Assembly: GCA_964557005.1 (NCBI GenBank)
Contig: CAZKYI010000002.1
Location: 62,001 to 126,000, forward strand
Length of the DNA: 64,000 nt
DNA from: JBECKS01 sp964557005
GTDB taxonomy: Bacteria > Pseudomonadota > Gammaproteobacteria > Pseudomonadales > JBECKS01
Direction: 5' to 3'
Shown: piece after piece, positions 9,767 to 18,003 of the stretch
Position numbering within the stretch: the first letter of the stretch is position 1
Layout: every line of letters starts with the position of its first letter
Made by a program: the position numbers and the translations under genes
Notes under the pieces: generated by a model
What the model was told of the DNA's origin: nothing
Database searches by the model: none
The model's input: the letters and a program-made list of their open reading frames with translations, nothing else

Positions 9767-10885
9767 TTATTTTGCCTGCACGATGGCTCCCTGTTCCACG
9801 TGGAACACTGTGGTGGATGCACGGAACATTTTTTTTATGGTTTCAGGTTGCTGAACGCTGGTATAAAAGCTTTGCAAGCCCAAAGCCTCCGCTGCTTCAA
9901 TAAAAGCTCTGGTGTTAGGCTCGTCCATTTCAGCAAAAATATCATCCAGCAGCAAAACAGCTTCCTTTCCTGCTCTCTTCAAAAATCTGGCCTGAGCCAA
10001 ACGCATGAGCATGGTTAACAGCTTTTTTTGTCCTCTTGAAAGATAAGCCTTTGCCAAACCTGCTTCACTTTTGATTTTTATTTCTGCTCTATGGCCGCCA
10101 CTCAAGGTAAAACCACGCAGCCGTTCGCTTTCCAGACTTCTTTCAAGCACGTCCTCTAACAGGCTTTCCTTTGGCCAACCTTGATAAAACTCCAGCCTTA
10201 TTTCTGCTCCTGTGGTTTTTGAAAACGCTTCAAACTGCTGTAAGTAATGCACAACATCTTCAAGCACTTCTGAAAACACCTGTTGTCGTTGTGCCTGTAA
10301 TACCTGATTCACACGAATAAATTGCTTGTTCCAAGGCTCCAGATTTTTTCTCAGCGTATCGATATTTGAAGTGTTGGATTTAAATAGCTGGTTTCTCTGT
10401 TTCAGCAAATGCTGGTGCTGTCGCCACAAAGGCAAAAAAGAGGGTTCCACGTGGAACATTAGCATGTCAATGTATTTGCGCCTGTTGCTCGATGCGCCAT
10501 CAATCAGCTCGGTTTCATCGGGCTGTATCAGAACCATCGGCGCAATCGCAGCCAGTTGTGACAAGTTGGCAACCGCTTCTCCATCTACATGTGCAGCCTG
10601 CTTGTTGCTTCTGTTGCGTTCAAACCCCAAACGGTGTTCCCTGGTTGCCTGAGCGTTTTCTTTATACCGTGAAAAAAGCAGACAGCTTTCCTGATGGTGT
10701 TGAATAATTTGTGGTGCCAGATTGGTTCTAAACGACCGTCCTAGCGCATTTAAATAAATACCTTCTAACAGGTTGGTTTTTCCAGCGCCGTTTTTTCCAA
10801 TAAACACGTTATTGTAAGGGTTGGGAGAAAGCTGGTAGTCGTGCAGATTACGCAGATTTTTTGCACTGATGAGGGTTAAAGGCAT
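9767..10885 (-). CDS. recF: DNA replication and repair protein RecF
   Basis: SMC-like ATPase that loads RecA at single-strand gaps. The 372-residue protein has Walker A GKNGAGKTNLLEGIYL (about residue 30), the ABC signature LSRGQKKLLTMLMRLA (about residue 280) and Walker B LLLDDIFAEMD. It lies between dnaN and gyrB, the standard order. Unusually informative is that its coding sequence contains two parS-type palindromes (9792–9807 and 10443–10458), so it doubles as part of the chromosome-segregation centromere. Confidence 0.96.
   Translation of the reverse strand: MPLTLISAKNLRNLHDYQLSPNPYNNVFIGKNGAGKTNLLEGIYLNALGRSFRTNLAPQIIQHHQESCLLFSRYKENAQATREHRLGFERNRSNKQAAHVDGEAVANLSQLAAIAPMVLIQPDETELIDGASSNRRKYIDMLMFHVEPSFLPLWRQHQHLLKQRNQLFKSNTSNIDTLRKNLEPWNKQFIRVNQVLQAQRQQVFSEVLEDVVHYLQQFEAFSKTTGAEIRLEFYQGWPKESLLEDVLERSLESERLRGFTLSGGHRAEIKIKSEAGLAKAYLSRGQKKLLTMLMRLAQARFLKRAGKEAVLLLDDIFAEMDEPNTRAFIEAAEALGLQSFYTSVQQPETIKKMFRASTTVFHVEQGAIVQAK
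9792..9807. promoter_or_regulatory. parS: parS centromere site (perfect 16-bp palindrome) in recF
   Basis: TGTTCCACGTGGAACA is a perfect palindrome and fits the bacterial parS consensus TGTTNCACGTGNAACA. ParB encoded at 34801–35694 should bind here. It lies near the 3' end of recF, about 3.8 kb from the DnaA boxes, as expected for origin-proximal centromere sites. Confidence 0.9.
10443..10458. promoter_or_regulatory. parS: Second parS site in recF
   Basis: GGTTCCACGTGGAACA contains the perfect 14-bp palindrome GTTCCACGTGGAAC (10444–10457), and only the outermost base departs from the parS consensus. It lies 650 bp from the first site and in the same gene. Confidence 0.85.
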
Positions 10886-10919
10886 AAAAGCCTGCCCCGC
10901 CTTTGAATATAAAAAAACA

Positions 10920-12035
10920 CTACAAGCGCATGGGCATTACAACATACAGGCTGTCGTTATTTCCTCTGCCTTGTATTACACCGCTGCTGTTGGAATCTGT
11001 GAGTAACAAGGAAATTTCTTCTTCCTTAACCGTGTTCATAACATCCAGCAGATAACCAACATTAAAGCCTATTTCCAGTTCTGTGCCTGAATAATCTACG
11101 GTGATGTTTTCTTCCGCCTGTTCCTGCTCAGGGTTGTTTGCAATCAGTTGAAGATTACCTGCGCTCAACATCAGGCGAACCCCTCTGAACTTGTCATTCG
11201 ATAAAATTGCCACCCTGCTCAAAGCAAGACGAAGTGCTTCCCGTGAGGAGAAAATCTGCTTGTCTCCGCCTTTGGGGATAACCCTTCCATAATCAGGAAA
11301 TTTACCATCGACCAGTTTGGAGCTAAAGGAAATGTTTTGTGTTTTCGCTTGTATGTAATTGTTACCCAGAGTGATTTCAACAAACTCTTCTTCATCTAAA
11401 AACAGACGGGAAAGTTCTAACACAGATTTCCTTGGGACAATCGCTTGTGGATTACTGTTAATATCGCCTTTTATTTGTACCTGTGCATGACTGAGTGCCA
11501 ACCTGTGCCCGTCTGTGGCAACGGCTTTGAGCTGGTTACTGGTCATCAATTCAAACAACATGCCGTTGAGGTAATAACGCACATCTTGTTGCGCCATTGC
11601 AAAACCTGTGTTCTCGATAAGGGTTTTTATTTCCTGACTCGAAATATCAAATCGGGCTGTCGCACCACTGTATTCATCCAGACTGGGAAAATCATTAGCT
11701 GGTAAAGTCACCAGACTGAAACGACTTCGGCCTGACTTTAAAATAGCCTTATTATCTTCCGTGTAAATTTCAAGCTTGGCTTCACTTGGTAATGATTTGC
11801 AAATATCCAGCAATTTTTTCGCAGGAATGGTTATCTCGCCAGGTTCATCACACGCTGCAACCGACAGATTAATTACCAGCTCAATTTCCATGTCGGTACC
11901 AGTTAAAGACAAATTTTGCTTATCAACCACCAGCAAAACGTTAGATAAAACTGGAAGGGTTTGCCGCTTTTCAATAATGCCAGCAACGTGTTGAAGGGGT
12001 TTTAAAAAATCATCTCTTGCAATACTGAATCTCAT
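10920..12035 (-). CDS. dnaN: DNA polymerase III beta sliding clamp
   Basis: Ring-shaped clamp that tethers DNA polymerase III to DNA. The 371-residue protein, starting MRFSIARDDFLKPLQHVAGIIEKRQTLP, spans three clamp domains and ends in the typical DSLYVVMPMRL, which contributes to the partner-binding cleft. The length is close to the usual 366–370. It sits between dnaA (46-bp gap) and recF (34-bp gap) on the same strand, the common origin operon. Confidence 0.97.
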   Translation of the reverse strand: MRFSIARDDFLKPLQHVAGIIEKRQTLPVLSNVLLVVDKQNLSLTGTDMEIELVINLSVAACDEPGEITIPAKKLLDICKSLPSEAKLEIYTEDNKAILKSGRSRFSLVTLPANDFPSLDEYSGATARFDISSQEIKTLIENTGFAMAQQDVRYYLNGMLFELMTSNQLKAVATDGHRLALSHAQVQIKGDINSNPQAIVPRKSVLELSRLFLDEEEFVEITLGNNYIQAKTQNISFSSKLVDGKFPDYGRVIPKGGDKQIFSSREALRLALSRVAILSNDKFRGVRLMLSAGNLQLIANNPEQEQAEENITVDYSGTELEIGFNVGYLLDVMNTVKEEEISLLLTDSNSSGVIQGRGNNDSLYVVMPMRL

Positions 12036-12081
12036 AACAGTCTCTGGTTTTTATCTTTACGGGTTGTTTTTGTTTTTAGAA

Positions 12082-13455
12082 TCACGAGCTGAGCAGGCGA
12101 GCCAAATTATTATAGTCTTCCTCAATATCATTATCACTGTTTCTAAGCTCGCTTATTTTTTTACACGCGTGCATGACGGTGGTGTGATCGCGACCACCAA
12201 AAGCATCACCTATTTCTGGCAGACTCATATTGGTCAGCTCTTTTGAAAGCGCCATCGCCACTTGCCTTGGTCTTGCGATTGAGCGTGTTCGCTTCTTGGA
12301 CGTTAAATCACCGAGTTTGATTTTGTAATATTCAGCCACGGTCTTTTGAATGTTATCGACCGTAATCAGGCGATCCTGAATCGCCAGGAGATCTTTTAGT
12401 GATTCTTTCACCAGTTCCAGAGTGATCTCGCGTTTCTGAAACCGTGCATTGGCAATAATGCGATTGAGTGCTCCTTCAAGCTCACGCACATTGGAGCGGA
12501 TTTTTTGCGCCACAAAAAAAGCAACTTCATTGGGCAGTTGAACCTTTGCCTGTTCTGCTTTCTTCATCAGAATGGCTGTGCGGGTTTCAAGCTCGGGTGG
12601 CTCGATTTCCACTGGCAAGCCCCAGCCAAACCGCGATTTCAATCGTTCGTCCACCCCTTCAAGCGCTTTGGGGTATTTATCGCTGGTCAGAATGATCTGG
12701 TGATTCCCTTCCAGCAAGGCATTAAAGGTATGAAAAAACTCTTCCTGGGTTTGTGTTTTTTGCGTAAAAAACTGAATGTCATCAATTAACAGAACATCAG
12801 CTGATCGATAAAAACGCTTGAACTCATCAGTTGTATTCGTTTGAAGTGCTTTCACAAAATCTCTTACAAAGCTTTCGGAACGTTTGTAGACCACTTTGGC
12901 ATTTGGGTCTTTTGCCAGAACTTCGTTCCCGATAGCCAGCATTAAGTGAGTCTTTCCTAACCCTGTAGGGCCATAAATAAATAGAGGGTTATACGAAGTT
13001 CCAGGAGCTTCCGCTACCTGTGTTGCTGCTGCCTTGGCCAGTTGGTTGGATTTCCCGTCAACAAAGGAAGCAAAGGTATAATTGGGATTGATATTGGTGC
13101 TTTGTCCGACTTTACCGCCTAAATCAGGACTGTGTTTGGCTTCTCTGGTTTTATCCTTTGAATCACTGAAATGAGTCGAATTTTCTGCTTTCTGGCTCGG
13201 TTCATCGACCAGAAACTCCAGTTTTATTTCCGCCAGATTGAGCTTTTCCCTAAATAATTCCTTTAAGCGATCAGTATACTTGTCTCTTACCCAATCCAGT
13301 ACAAAACGGTTAGGCGCAAGAATAACAACAGATTTATCACCAGCCCTGCAACTTAACGGACGCAACCACATATTGAATTGTTGGGGAGGCAACTCACTTT
13401 GTAAGGTTTCCAAACAGCTTTGCCATATTTCCTGTTTCAAGCTGAAGTTCCTCAA
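12082..13455 (-). CDS. dnaA: Chromosomal replication initiator DnaA
   Basis: AAA+ ATPase that binds DnaA boxes and melts the origin. The 457-residue product has an N-terminal oligomerisation domain (about 1–85), a low-complexity linker, and an AAA+ domain with Walker A YGPTGLGKTHLMLAIGN and Walker B VLLIDDIQFF. The C-terminal DNA-binding domain contains the signature FGGRDHTTVMHACKKI. The probable oriC lies immediately upstream. It heads the minus-strand dnaA–dnaN–recF–gyrB cluster. Confidence 0.98.
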   Translation of the reverse strand: MRNFSLKQEIWQSCLETLQSELPPQQFNMWLRPLSCRAGDKSVVILAPNRFVLDWVRDKYTDRLKELFREKLNLAEIKLEFLVDEPSQKAENSTHFSDSKDKTREAKHSPDLGGKVGQSTNINPNYTFASFVDGKSNQLAKAAATQVAEAPGTSYNPLFIYGPTGLGKTHLMLAIGNEVLAKDPNAKVVYKRSESFVRDFVKALQTNTTDEFKRFYRSADVLLIDDIQFFTQKTQTQEEFFHTFNALLEGNHQIILTSDKYPKALEGVDERLKSRFGWGLPVEIEPPELETRTAILMKKAEQAKVQLPNEVAFFVAQKIRSNVRELEGALNRIIANARFQKREITLELVKESLKDLLAIQDRLITVDNIQKTVAEYYKIKLGDLTSKKRTRSIARPRQVAMALSKELTNMSLPEIGDAFGGRDHTTVMHACKKISELRNSDNDIEEDYNNLARLLSS

Positions 13456-13592
13456 AATCGTGGTCAGGTCGGTAGGAAGAAAAGGGTGCTCATTCTATAC
13501 AGCTTGGCAGGGTGAATCCATCTTCCAGGATTACCCAATAGCTGATGAAAAGCTCTGTATAAGTACATTTGTTTTTGTTTGTAAAACCAGAG

Positions 13593-13601
13593 TTATCCAC
13601 A
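13593..13601 (+). promoter_or_regulatory. DnaA box (perfect consensus)
   Basis: TTATCCACA, the exact high-affinity DnaA-binding 9-mer, lies within the dnaA–rpmH gap. Confidence 0.85.
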
Positions 13602-13677
13602 CTCACTGCAGTGAACCGCGATTTACACACAGCAACACACATGTTACCCCGAATAAAAAACAGAATGGCCAACAGCT

Positions 13678-13686
13678 TTATCCATT
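13678..13686 (+). promoter_or_regulatory. Weak DnaA box
   Basis: TTATCCATT keeps the first seven bases of the 9-mer consensus and lies in the same orientation as the perfect box. Confidence 0.5.
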
Positions 13687-13720
13687 AAACAAGTTATTGA
13701 AAATACTCATAAAAACAGGG

Positions 13721-13729
13721 TTTTCCACA
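13721..13729 (+). promoter_or_regulatory. DnaA box variant
   Basis: TTTTCCACA differs from the consensus at one position and sits at the edge of the AT-rich block. Confidence 0.55.
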
Positions 13730-13826
13730 CAAATATGGTTACTAATAAAAAGAAATAAAAAGTAATCTATATACTTTATTTATTCTTATTGAAGGGCTGG
13801 TAAAAAAAAGCAAATAAGCCTATGCG

Positions 13827-13855
13827 TTGACACACTCCATACCATTCAATAGAAT
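13827..13855 (+). promoter_or_regulatory. Sigma-70 promoter of rpmH
   Basis: A perfect -35 TTGACA (13827–13832), a 17-bp spacer and a -10 TAGAAT (13850–13855). Transcription would begin about 30 bp before the rpmH start codon and probably continue through rnpA, yidD, yidC and mnmE. Confidence 0.8.
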
Positions 13856-13894
13856 CGCCGACCGCTTCAGGCTACCTAAAACAGGCAATATTCG

Positions 13895-14029
13895 ATGAAA
13901 CGTACATTCCAACCCAGAAACATAAAAAGAAAGAGAACTCACGGTTTTAGAGCACGCATGGCAACTAAAAATGGTCGTCAGGTACTTAGCCGCCGCAGAG
14001 CCAAAGGCAGAAAAAGACTCACTGCCTGA
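13895..14029 (+). CDS. rpmH: Large ribosomal subunit protein bL34
   Basis: A 44-residue, very basic ribosomal protein. It reads MKRTFQPRNIKRKRTHGFRA at the N-terminus and ends RRRAKGRKRLTA, matching the family over its full length. It is transcribed away from dnaA from a consensus promoter. The rpmH–rnpA pair is nearly universal at this position in bacteria. Confidence 0.98.
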   Translation: MKRTFQPRNIKRKRTHGFRARMATKNGRQVLSRRRAKGRKRLTA

Positions 14030-14133
14030 TTTCTTAAGGTTCCACTTTCAAGCCGGTTTTACACCAGCTTGATTTCAGGCTGATAGATTAACCCCATTCC
14101 GACTCAGCCTTGTTGTTTACTAACGCTTCCCTT

Positions 14134-14547
14134 ATGAACAAAGCGCCATGCACACAACAAGGTATCAATCGCAAATCCTGCACATTCACCAGGCAAAGTC
14201 GCTTACTGACACCTCAGGATTATAATCTGGTTTTTTCCCATACCGATTTCAAAGCAGGTAATTCCTACGTCTTGTTACTAGCGAGAAAAAATCCCCAATA
14301 TCCAGCGCGGCTGGGTTTGGTTGTTGCCAAAAAGAAAATCCATAAAGCGGTTCATCGAAATCGCTTTAAACGTTTAAGCAGGGAGATATTCAGGTATCAT
14401 ACACAGCCTTTACAGGGTCTGGATGTGCTTGTTTTAGCACGCAAAAACATCAACGAACTTACCTCTCAGCAACAATATCAGCAAATTCAACATGGTTTTA
14501 AAAAGCTCCTTGAAAAAATTGAGCAGGAACAAATTCATGCCCAATAA
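14134..14547 (+). CDS. rnpA: Ribonuclease P protein component
   Basis: Protein subunit that assists the RNase P RNA in maturing tRNA 5' ends. The product from the ATG at 14134 has 137 residues. Family features are the N-terminal SRLLTPQDYNLVF and the RNR signature KKKIHKAVHRNRFKRLSRE, which binds RNA. The frame is open back to a TTG at 14110, but the ATG gives the better length. It overlaps yidD by 11 bp. Confidence 0.95.
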   Translation: MNKAPCTQQGINRKSCTFTRQSRLLTPQDYNLVFSHTDFKAGNSYVLLLARKNPQYPARLGLVVAKKKIHKAVHRNRFKRLSREIFRYHTQPLQGLDVLVLARKNINELTSQQQYQQIQHGFKKLLEKIEQEQIHAQ

Positions 14548-14872
14548 AACCAAATCCATTTTGAAAGTTATTCAAGCGTTACCTGTAGCACTGATGAATA
14601 TCCTGATTTCTTTTTATCAAAACTGGATTAGCCCCTTTCTTGGCCAAAATTGTCGTCATTACCCAAGTTGTTCTCATTACACAAAGGATTCATTAAACAA
14701 ACATGGCGTAGTCAAAGGCAGTATTCTTTCCACAGCAAGAATTATTCGATGTAATCCCTGGTCATTAGGCGGTTATGACCCTGTACCTGAAACCGTTTCC
14801 TTCAAAAAACCTGCGAGTTTTAAATTACAGGGAAATTACCAGACACAACTTTATCCTTTCAAAGATTTATAA
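14537..14872 (+). CDS. yidD: Membrane protein insertion efficiency factor YidD
   Basis: Small membrane-associated protein thought to assist YidC-dependent membrane insertion. The 111-residue product has an amphipathic N-terminus and the family signature FYQNWISPFLGQNCRHYPSC followed by SHYT, then RIIRCNPWSLGGYDPVP. The ATG at 14537 lies inside the end of rnpA (11-bp overlap), the normal arrangement. A longer upstream reading of this frame inside rnpA is not needed. yidC follows after 8 bp. Confidence 0.95.
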   Translation: MPNKTKSILKVIQALPVALMNILISFYQNWISPFLGQNCRHYPSCSHYTKDSLNKHGVVKGSILSTARIIRCNPWSLGGYDPVPETVSFKKPASFKLQGNYQTQLYPFKDL

Positions 14873-14880
14873 GGCAGTTT

Positions 14881-16545
14881 ATGCAAGCACAAAGTTTTCA
14901 ACGTTATTTTGTTTGGGGTGCATTAGCAGCCGTATTTGTACTGATTCTGGTTCAATGGGATAAGGATTACGGATCAAAGGCGGTTCAGCAAAAACAAATA
15001 ACCCAACAGACCACAACAACCCATACAGAAAACTCCAACAGTGAACGTGATTGGGAAGACCTTCCTCAAGTTCAACAAAGTTCGGAGCCTGAAAGTGTAG
15101 AGCAAACAAGCTCACAAATTATTGAGGTAAAAACCAATACCTTGAAAGTCTTGATAGATTTGAAAGGTGGCGACATTGTGCATGTCGAACTTCTGAAATA
15201 TACACCAGACATTGAAGATACCAATCAGAACCTTGTTTTACTCGAAAACAACTCAAACAGGGTTTATGTGGCACAAAGTGGCTTGGTGGGTAAGAACGGG
15301 CCAGATGGAAAAGCAGAGGGCAGACCAACCTATGATAGCGAGCAAAACAGCTATCAATTAGCGAAAAAAGAAAAAGAGCTCAAGGTAAGTTTATTTTTTC
15401 AACAAACAGCGGACATAAAAATAGAAAAAATATTCACGCTGAAAAAAAATAGCTACCTGATACAGGTCGATTATGTGATTCATAATCAAAGCAGTGAAAA
15501 CTGGACAGCAAACCTGTTTGCGCAAATAAAAAGAGATCGCACCATTGATCCCTATGCAGATACTTCCTTGTTTGCGATGAAACCATTTTTGGGTTTTGCC
15601 TATTGGAGCGAAGAAACCAAATATAACAAAATCGATTTATTCGACTTGAAAGACGAACCACTCAAGGTTAGCCACAAAGGCGGTTGGCTTGCTTTTGTGC
15701 AACATTATTTTGTAAGTGCGTGGGTTGCACCGACAGAGTTACACAATACCTATAGCAGCCGAATCAATGGCAAGGGCGAAAACATTGCCGGTTTTACCAG
15801 TGAAAGCATTCAGGTCGCGGCGGGTGAACAGGGAAAATTACACTACGCTTTTTATGCAGGCCCCAAAGATCAAAAAACCATGGCGCTTATTTCTGATGGT
15901 CTGGATTTAACCGTTGATTACGGCTGGTTATGGATGATCGCCCAGATGATTTTTAATGTGATGGTGTTTATACAAGAGTATGTGGGTAACTGGGGTTGGA
16001 CCATTGTTTTGTTAACCTGTCTGGTGAAACTTTTGTTTTTCCCCTTGAACCAATATGCGTTCAAATCAATGGCCAACATGCGCAAGTTGCAACCTAAAAT
16101 GCAGCGCCTGAAAGAAATGTACGGTGAAGATCGCCAGAAACTTTCCCAGGCGACGATGGAAATGTATCGCAAGGAAAAAATAAATCCGCTCGGCAGTTGT
16201 TTACCCATGCTGATACAAATGCCAGTGTTTATCGCCTTGTATTGGGTACTAAGCGAGAGTGTTGAAATTCGTCACTCGGAATTTATTTTCTGGATAAAGG
16301 ATTTATCGGTAAAAGATCCCTATTTTGTTTTACCCGGCTTGATGGCGGTGAGCATGTATATTCAGCAAAAACTCAGCCCGATGGTGTTTCAGGATCCCAT
16401 GCAGGAACGCATTATGAAAATGATGCCGTTCATGTTTGCTATTTTCTTCCTGTTCTTCCCGGCGGGTCTGGTGTTGTACTGGCTGGTGAACAATATTCTG
16501 ACCATTGCCCAGCAATGGGTTATTAACCGCAAACTGGATGTCTAG
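14881..16545 (+). CDS. yidC: Membrane protein insertase YidC
   Basis: Inner-membrane insertase and foldase acting alone or with SecYEG. The 554-residue gram-negative form has an N-terminal transmembrane anchor (about residues 8–22), a large periplasmic beta-domain (about 70–340), and the conserved five-helix core. The core includes GNWGWTIVLLTCLVKLLFFP (with the conserved Thr–Arg/Lys groove region) and NPLGSCLPMLIQMPVFIALY. It ends in a short basic tail. mnmE starts within its last 8 bp. Confidence 0.97.
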   Translation: MQAQSFQRYFVWGALAAVFVLILVQWDKDYGSKAVQQKQITQQTTTTHTENSNSERDWEDLPQVQQSSEPESVEQTSSQIIEVKTNTLKVLIDLKGGDIVHVELLKYTPDIEDTNQNLVLLENNSNRVYVAQSGLVGKNGPDGKAEGRPTYDSEQNSYQLAKKEKELKVSLFFQQTADIKIEKIFTLKKNSYLIQVDYVIHNQSSENWTANLFAQIKRDRTIDPYADTSLFAMKPFLGFAYWSEETKYNKIDLFDLKDEPLKVSHKGGWLAFVQHYFVSAWVAPTELHNTYSSRINGKGENIAGFTSESIQVAAGEQGKLHYAFYAGPKDQKTMALISDGLDLTVDYGWLWMIAQMIFNVMVFIQEYVGNWGWTIVLLTCLVKLLFFPLNQYAFKSMANMRKLQPKMQRLKEMYGEDRQKLSQATMEMYRKEKINPLGSCLPMLIQMPVFIALYWVLSESVEIRHSEFIFWIKDLSVKDPYFVLPGLMAVSMYIQQKLSPMVFQDPMQERIMKMMPFMFAIFFLFFPAGLVLYWLVNNILTIAQQWVINRKLDV

Positions 16546-17950
16546 AAATAACTTTATTGTTAACAGGGACACAATAGCGGCCTGCGCAAGCGCACAAGGA
16601 AAAGGCGGTGTTGCCATTGTCAGATTGTCTGGCGATAAAAGTAAACAAATCGCAGCGCGTATCACACATAAAGATGAAACAAGCATAAAACCGCGCAATG
16701 CCTGTTTTGTAAATTGCTATTCAGATGAAGCAAAAATAATTGATGAAGCCTTGCTGATTTATTTTCCTGCGCCTCATTCTTTTACGGGGGAGGAGGTAGT
16801 TGAAATTCAGTGTCATGGCAGCCCCGTTGTGGTTGATGTGCTGCTTTCGTTAGCCGTGAATTATGGCGCTCGTTTGGCACGTGCGGGCGAATTTTCTGAA
16901 CGTGCTTTTTTAAATAATAAAATTGATTTAACCCAGGCCGAAGCGATTGCCGATTTAATTGACAGCCAAAGCAGGCAGGCAGCAAGGCAGGCAGTAGAAT
17001 CACTAAAAGGCCGTTTTTCGCAAAACATAAACCACATCAACGAAGCACTTATTGAAACCCGTTGTTATGTAGAAGCAGCGATTGATTTCCCTGATGAAGA
17101 AGGCGTGGACTTTATTGCCGAGGGAAAAATCAAACAAAAAATAAATGAAATCATTTCGCAAATAAAACCTGTTTTGAAACAGGCGGATCAAGCGCTGGTT
17201 TATCAACAAGGGCTAAACATTGTGATTGCTGGTGAACCGAACGCAGGCAAATCCAGCCTTTTGAATGCACTTTGCCAAAAAGAAACGGCGATTGTGACCA
17301 ACCAGCCAGGCACCACTCGCGATGTATTAAGAGAAAATATTTCTATTCAAGGTGTTCCCGTTCGTGTGATTGATACCGCAGGCTTGAGAGAAAGCAACGA
17401 TGTGGTTGAACAGGAAGGCATCAAGCGCGCGTGGCAAGAAATCAAAGAGGCCGACCTGATTTTTTATGTGTATGACGGCGCACAAACCCAAAATCCATTT
17501 GAACAAAACGCATGGAAAACCATGCAAAGCAAGTTGTTAGATGAAAACCAGGCGCAAAACTGTTTGCTTATCCATAATAAAATCGATTTAAGCAGGGAAC
17601 GGGCAGGCAAAAGCCAACTCAACTGGAAGGGAAAAGCATTGGATAAAATTGCACTGAGTGCAAGACAGGCAGAAGGTGTTCACCTGCTTGAAGACTGGAT
17701 TCTTCAAACCGCTGGTGTTGAGCAAACGGCGGAACAAGGTTTTTCAGCGCGAAAACGCCATGTTGAAGCCTTGAAACAAAGCCTTGCTTATCTTGATGCG
17801 GCGCTGACGCAACTGGAACAAGCCAGCGCCTTTGAATTGTTAGCCGAAGAGCTTCGCTATGCTCAACAGGCCTTGGAAGAAATCACAGGTGTTTATCGTG
17901 CTGATGAACTGCTGGGTAAGATTTTTTCGAGTTTTTGTATTGGGAAGTAA
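16538..17950 (+). CDS. mnmE: tRNA modification GTPase MnmE
   Basis: With MnmG it installs the (carboxymethyl)aminomethyl group on wobble uridine 34 of several tRNAs. The 470-residue product has an N-terminal folate-binding domain (DTIAACASAQGKGGVAIVRL). It then has an inserted G domain with GEPNAGKSSLLNAL (P-loop), GTTRD and DTAGLRE. It ends with the invariant FCIGK containing the catalytic Cys. An earlier in-frame start at 16505 inside yidC is less likely, because the ATG at 16538 gives the family N-terminus. Its partner mnmG lies 13.5 kb away, on the other side of an inserted island. Confidence 0.97.
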   Translation: MSRNNFIVNRDTIAACASAQGKGGVAIVRLSGDKSKQIAARITHKDETSIKPRNACFVNCYSDEAKIIDEALLIYFPAPHSFTGEEVVEIQCHGSPVVVDVLLSLAVNYGARLARAGEFSERAFLNNKIDLTQAEAIADLIDSQSRQAARQAVESLKGRFSQNINHINEALIETRCYVEAAIDFPDEEGVDFIAEGKIKQKINEIISQIKPVLKQADQALVYQQGLNIVIAGEPNAGKSSLLNALCQKETAIVTNQPGTTRDVLRENISIQGVPVRVIDTAGLRESNDVVEQEGIKRAWQEIKEADLIFYVYDGAQTQNPFEQNAWKTMQSKLLDENQAQNCLLIHNKIDLSRERAGKSQLNWKGKALDKIALSARQAEGVHLLEDWILQTAGVEQTAEQGFSARKRHVEALKQSLAYLDAALTQLEQASAFELLAEELRYAQQALEEITGVYRADELLGKIFSSFCIGK

Positions 17951-18003
17951 CCTTTGTGTAAACTCTGTTCTTCATTACAAACAAGCCAAAAGATGGTTGT
18001 CAC

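Larger units (their letters stand above)
13456..13894. other. oriC: Probable chromosomal origin of replication (oriC), dnaA–rpmH intergenic region
   Basis: This 439-bp gene-free stretch between divergent dnaA and rpmH is where pseudomonad-type origins lie. It holds a perfect DnaA box TTATCCACA (13593–13601) and near-matches TTATCCATT (13678–13686) and TTTTCCACA (13721–13729), all in the same orientation. Beside them is a strongly AT-rich block at about 13730–13815 that could serve as the unwinding element. The rpmH promoter occupies its right end. An ORF spanning part of it on the plus strand overlaps dnaA and has no recognisable product, so it is not called. Confidence 0.8.

Noticed and set aside
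13238..13765. Plus-strand ORF of 175 codons across the dnaA start and the oriC region.
   Set aside because: It overlaps dnaA antisense, has no ribosome site or recognisable domain, and runs through DnaA boxes; a chance ORF.
17951..18003. Attachment-site repeat at the left island boundary.
   Set aside because: No direct repeat shared with the right boundary (31402–31472) could be found by eye, and there is no integrase gene.
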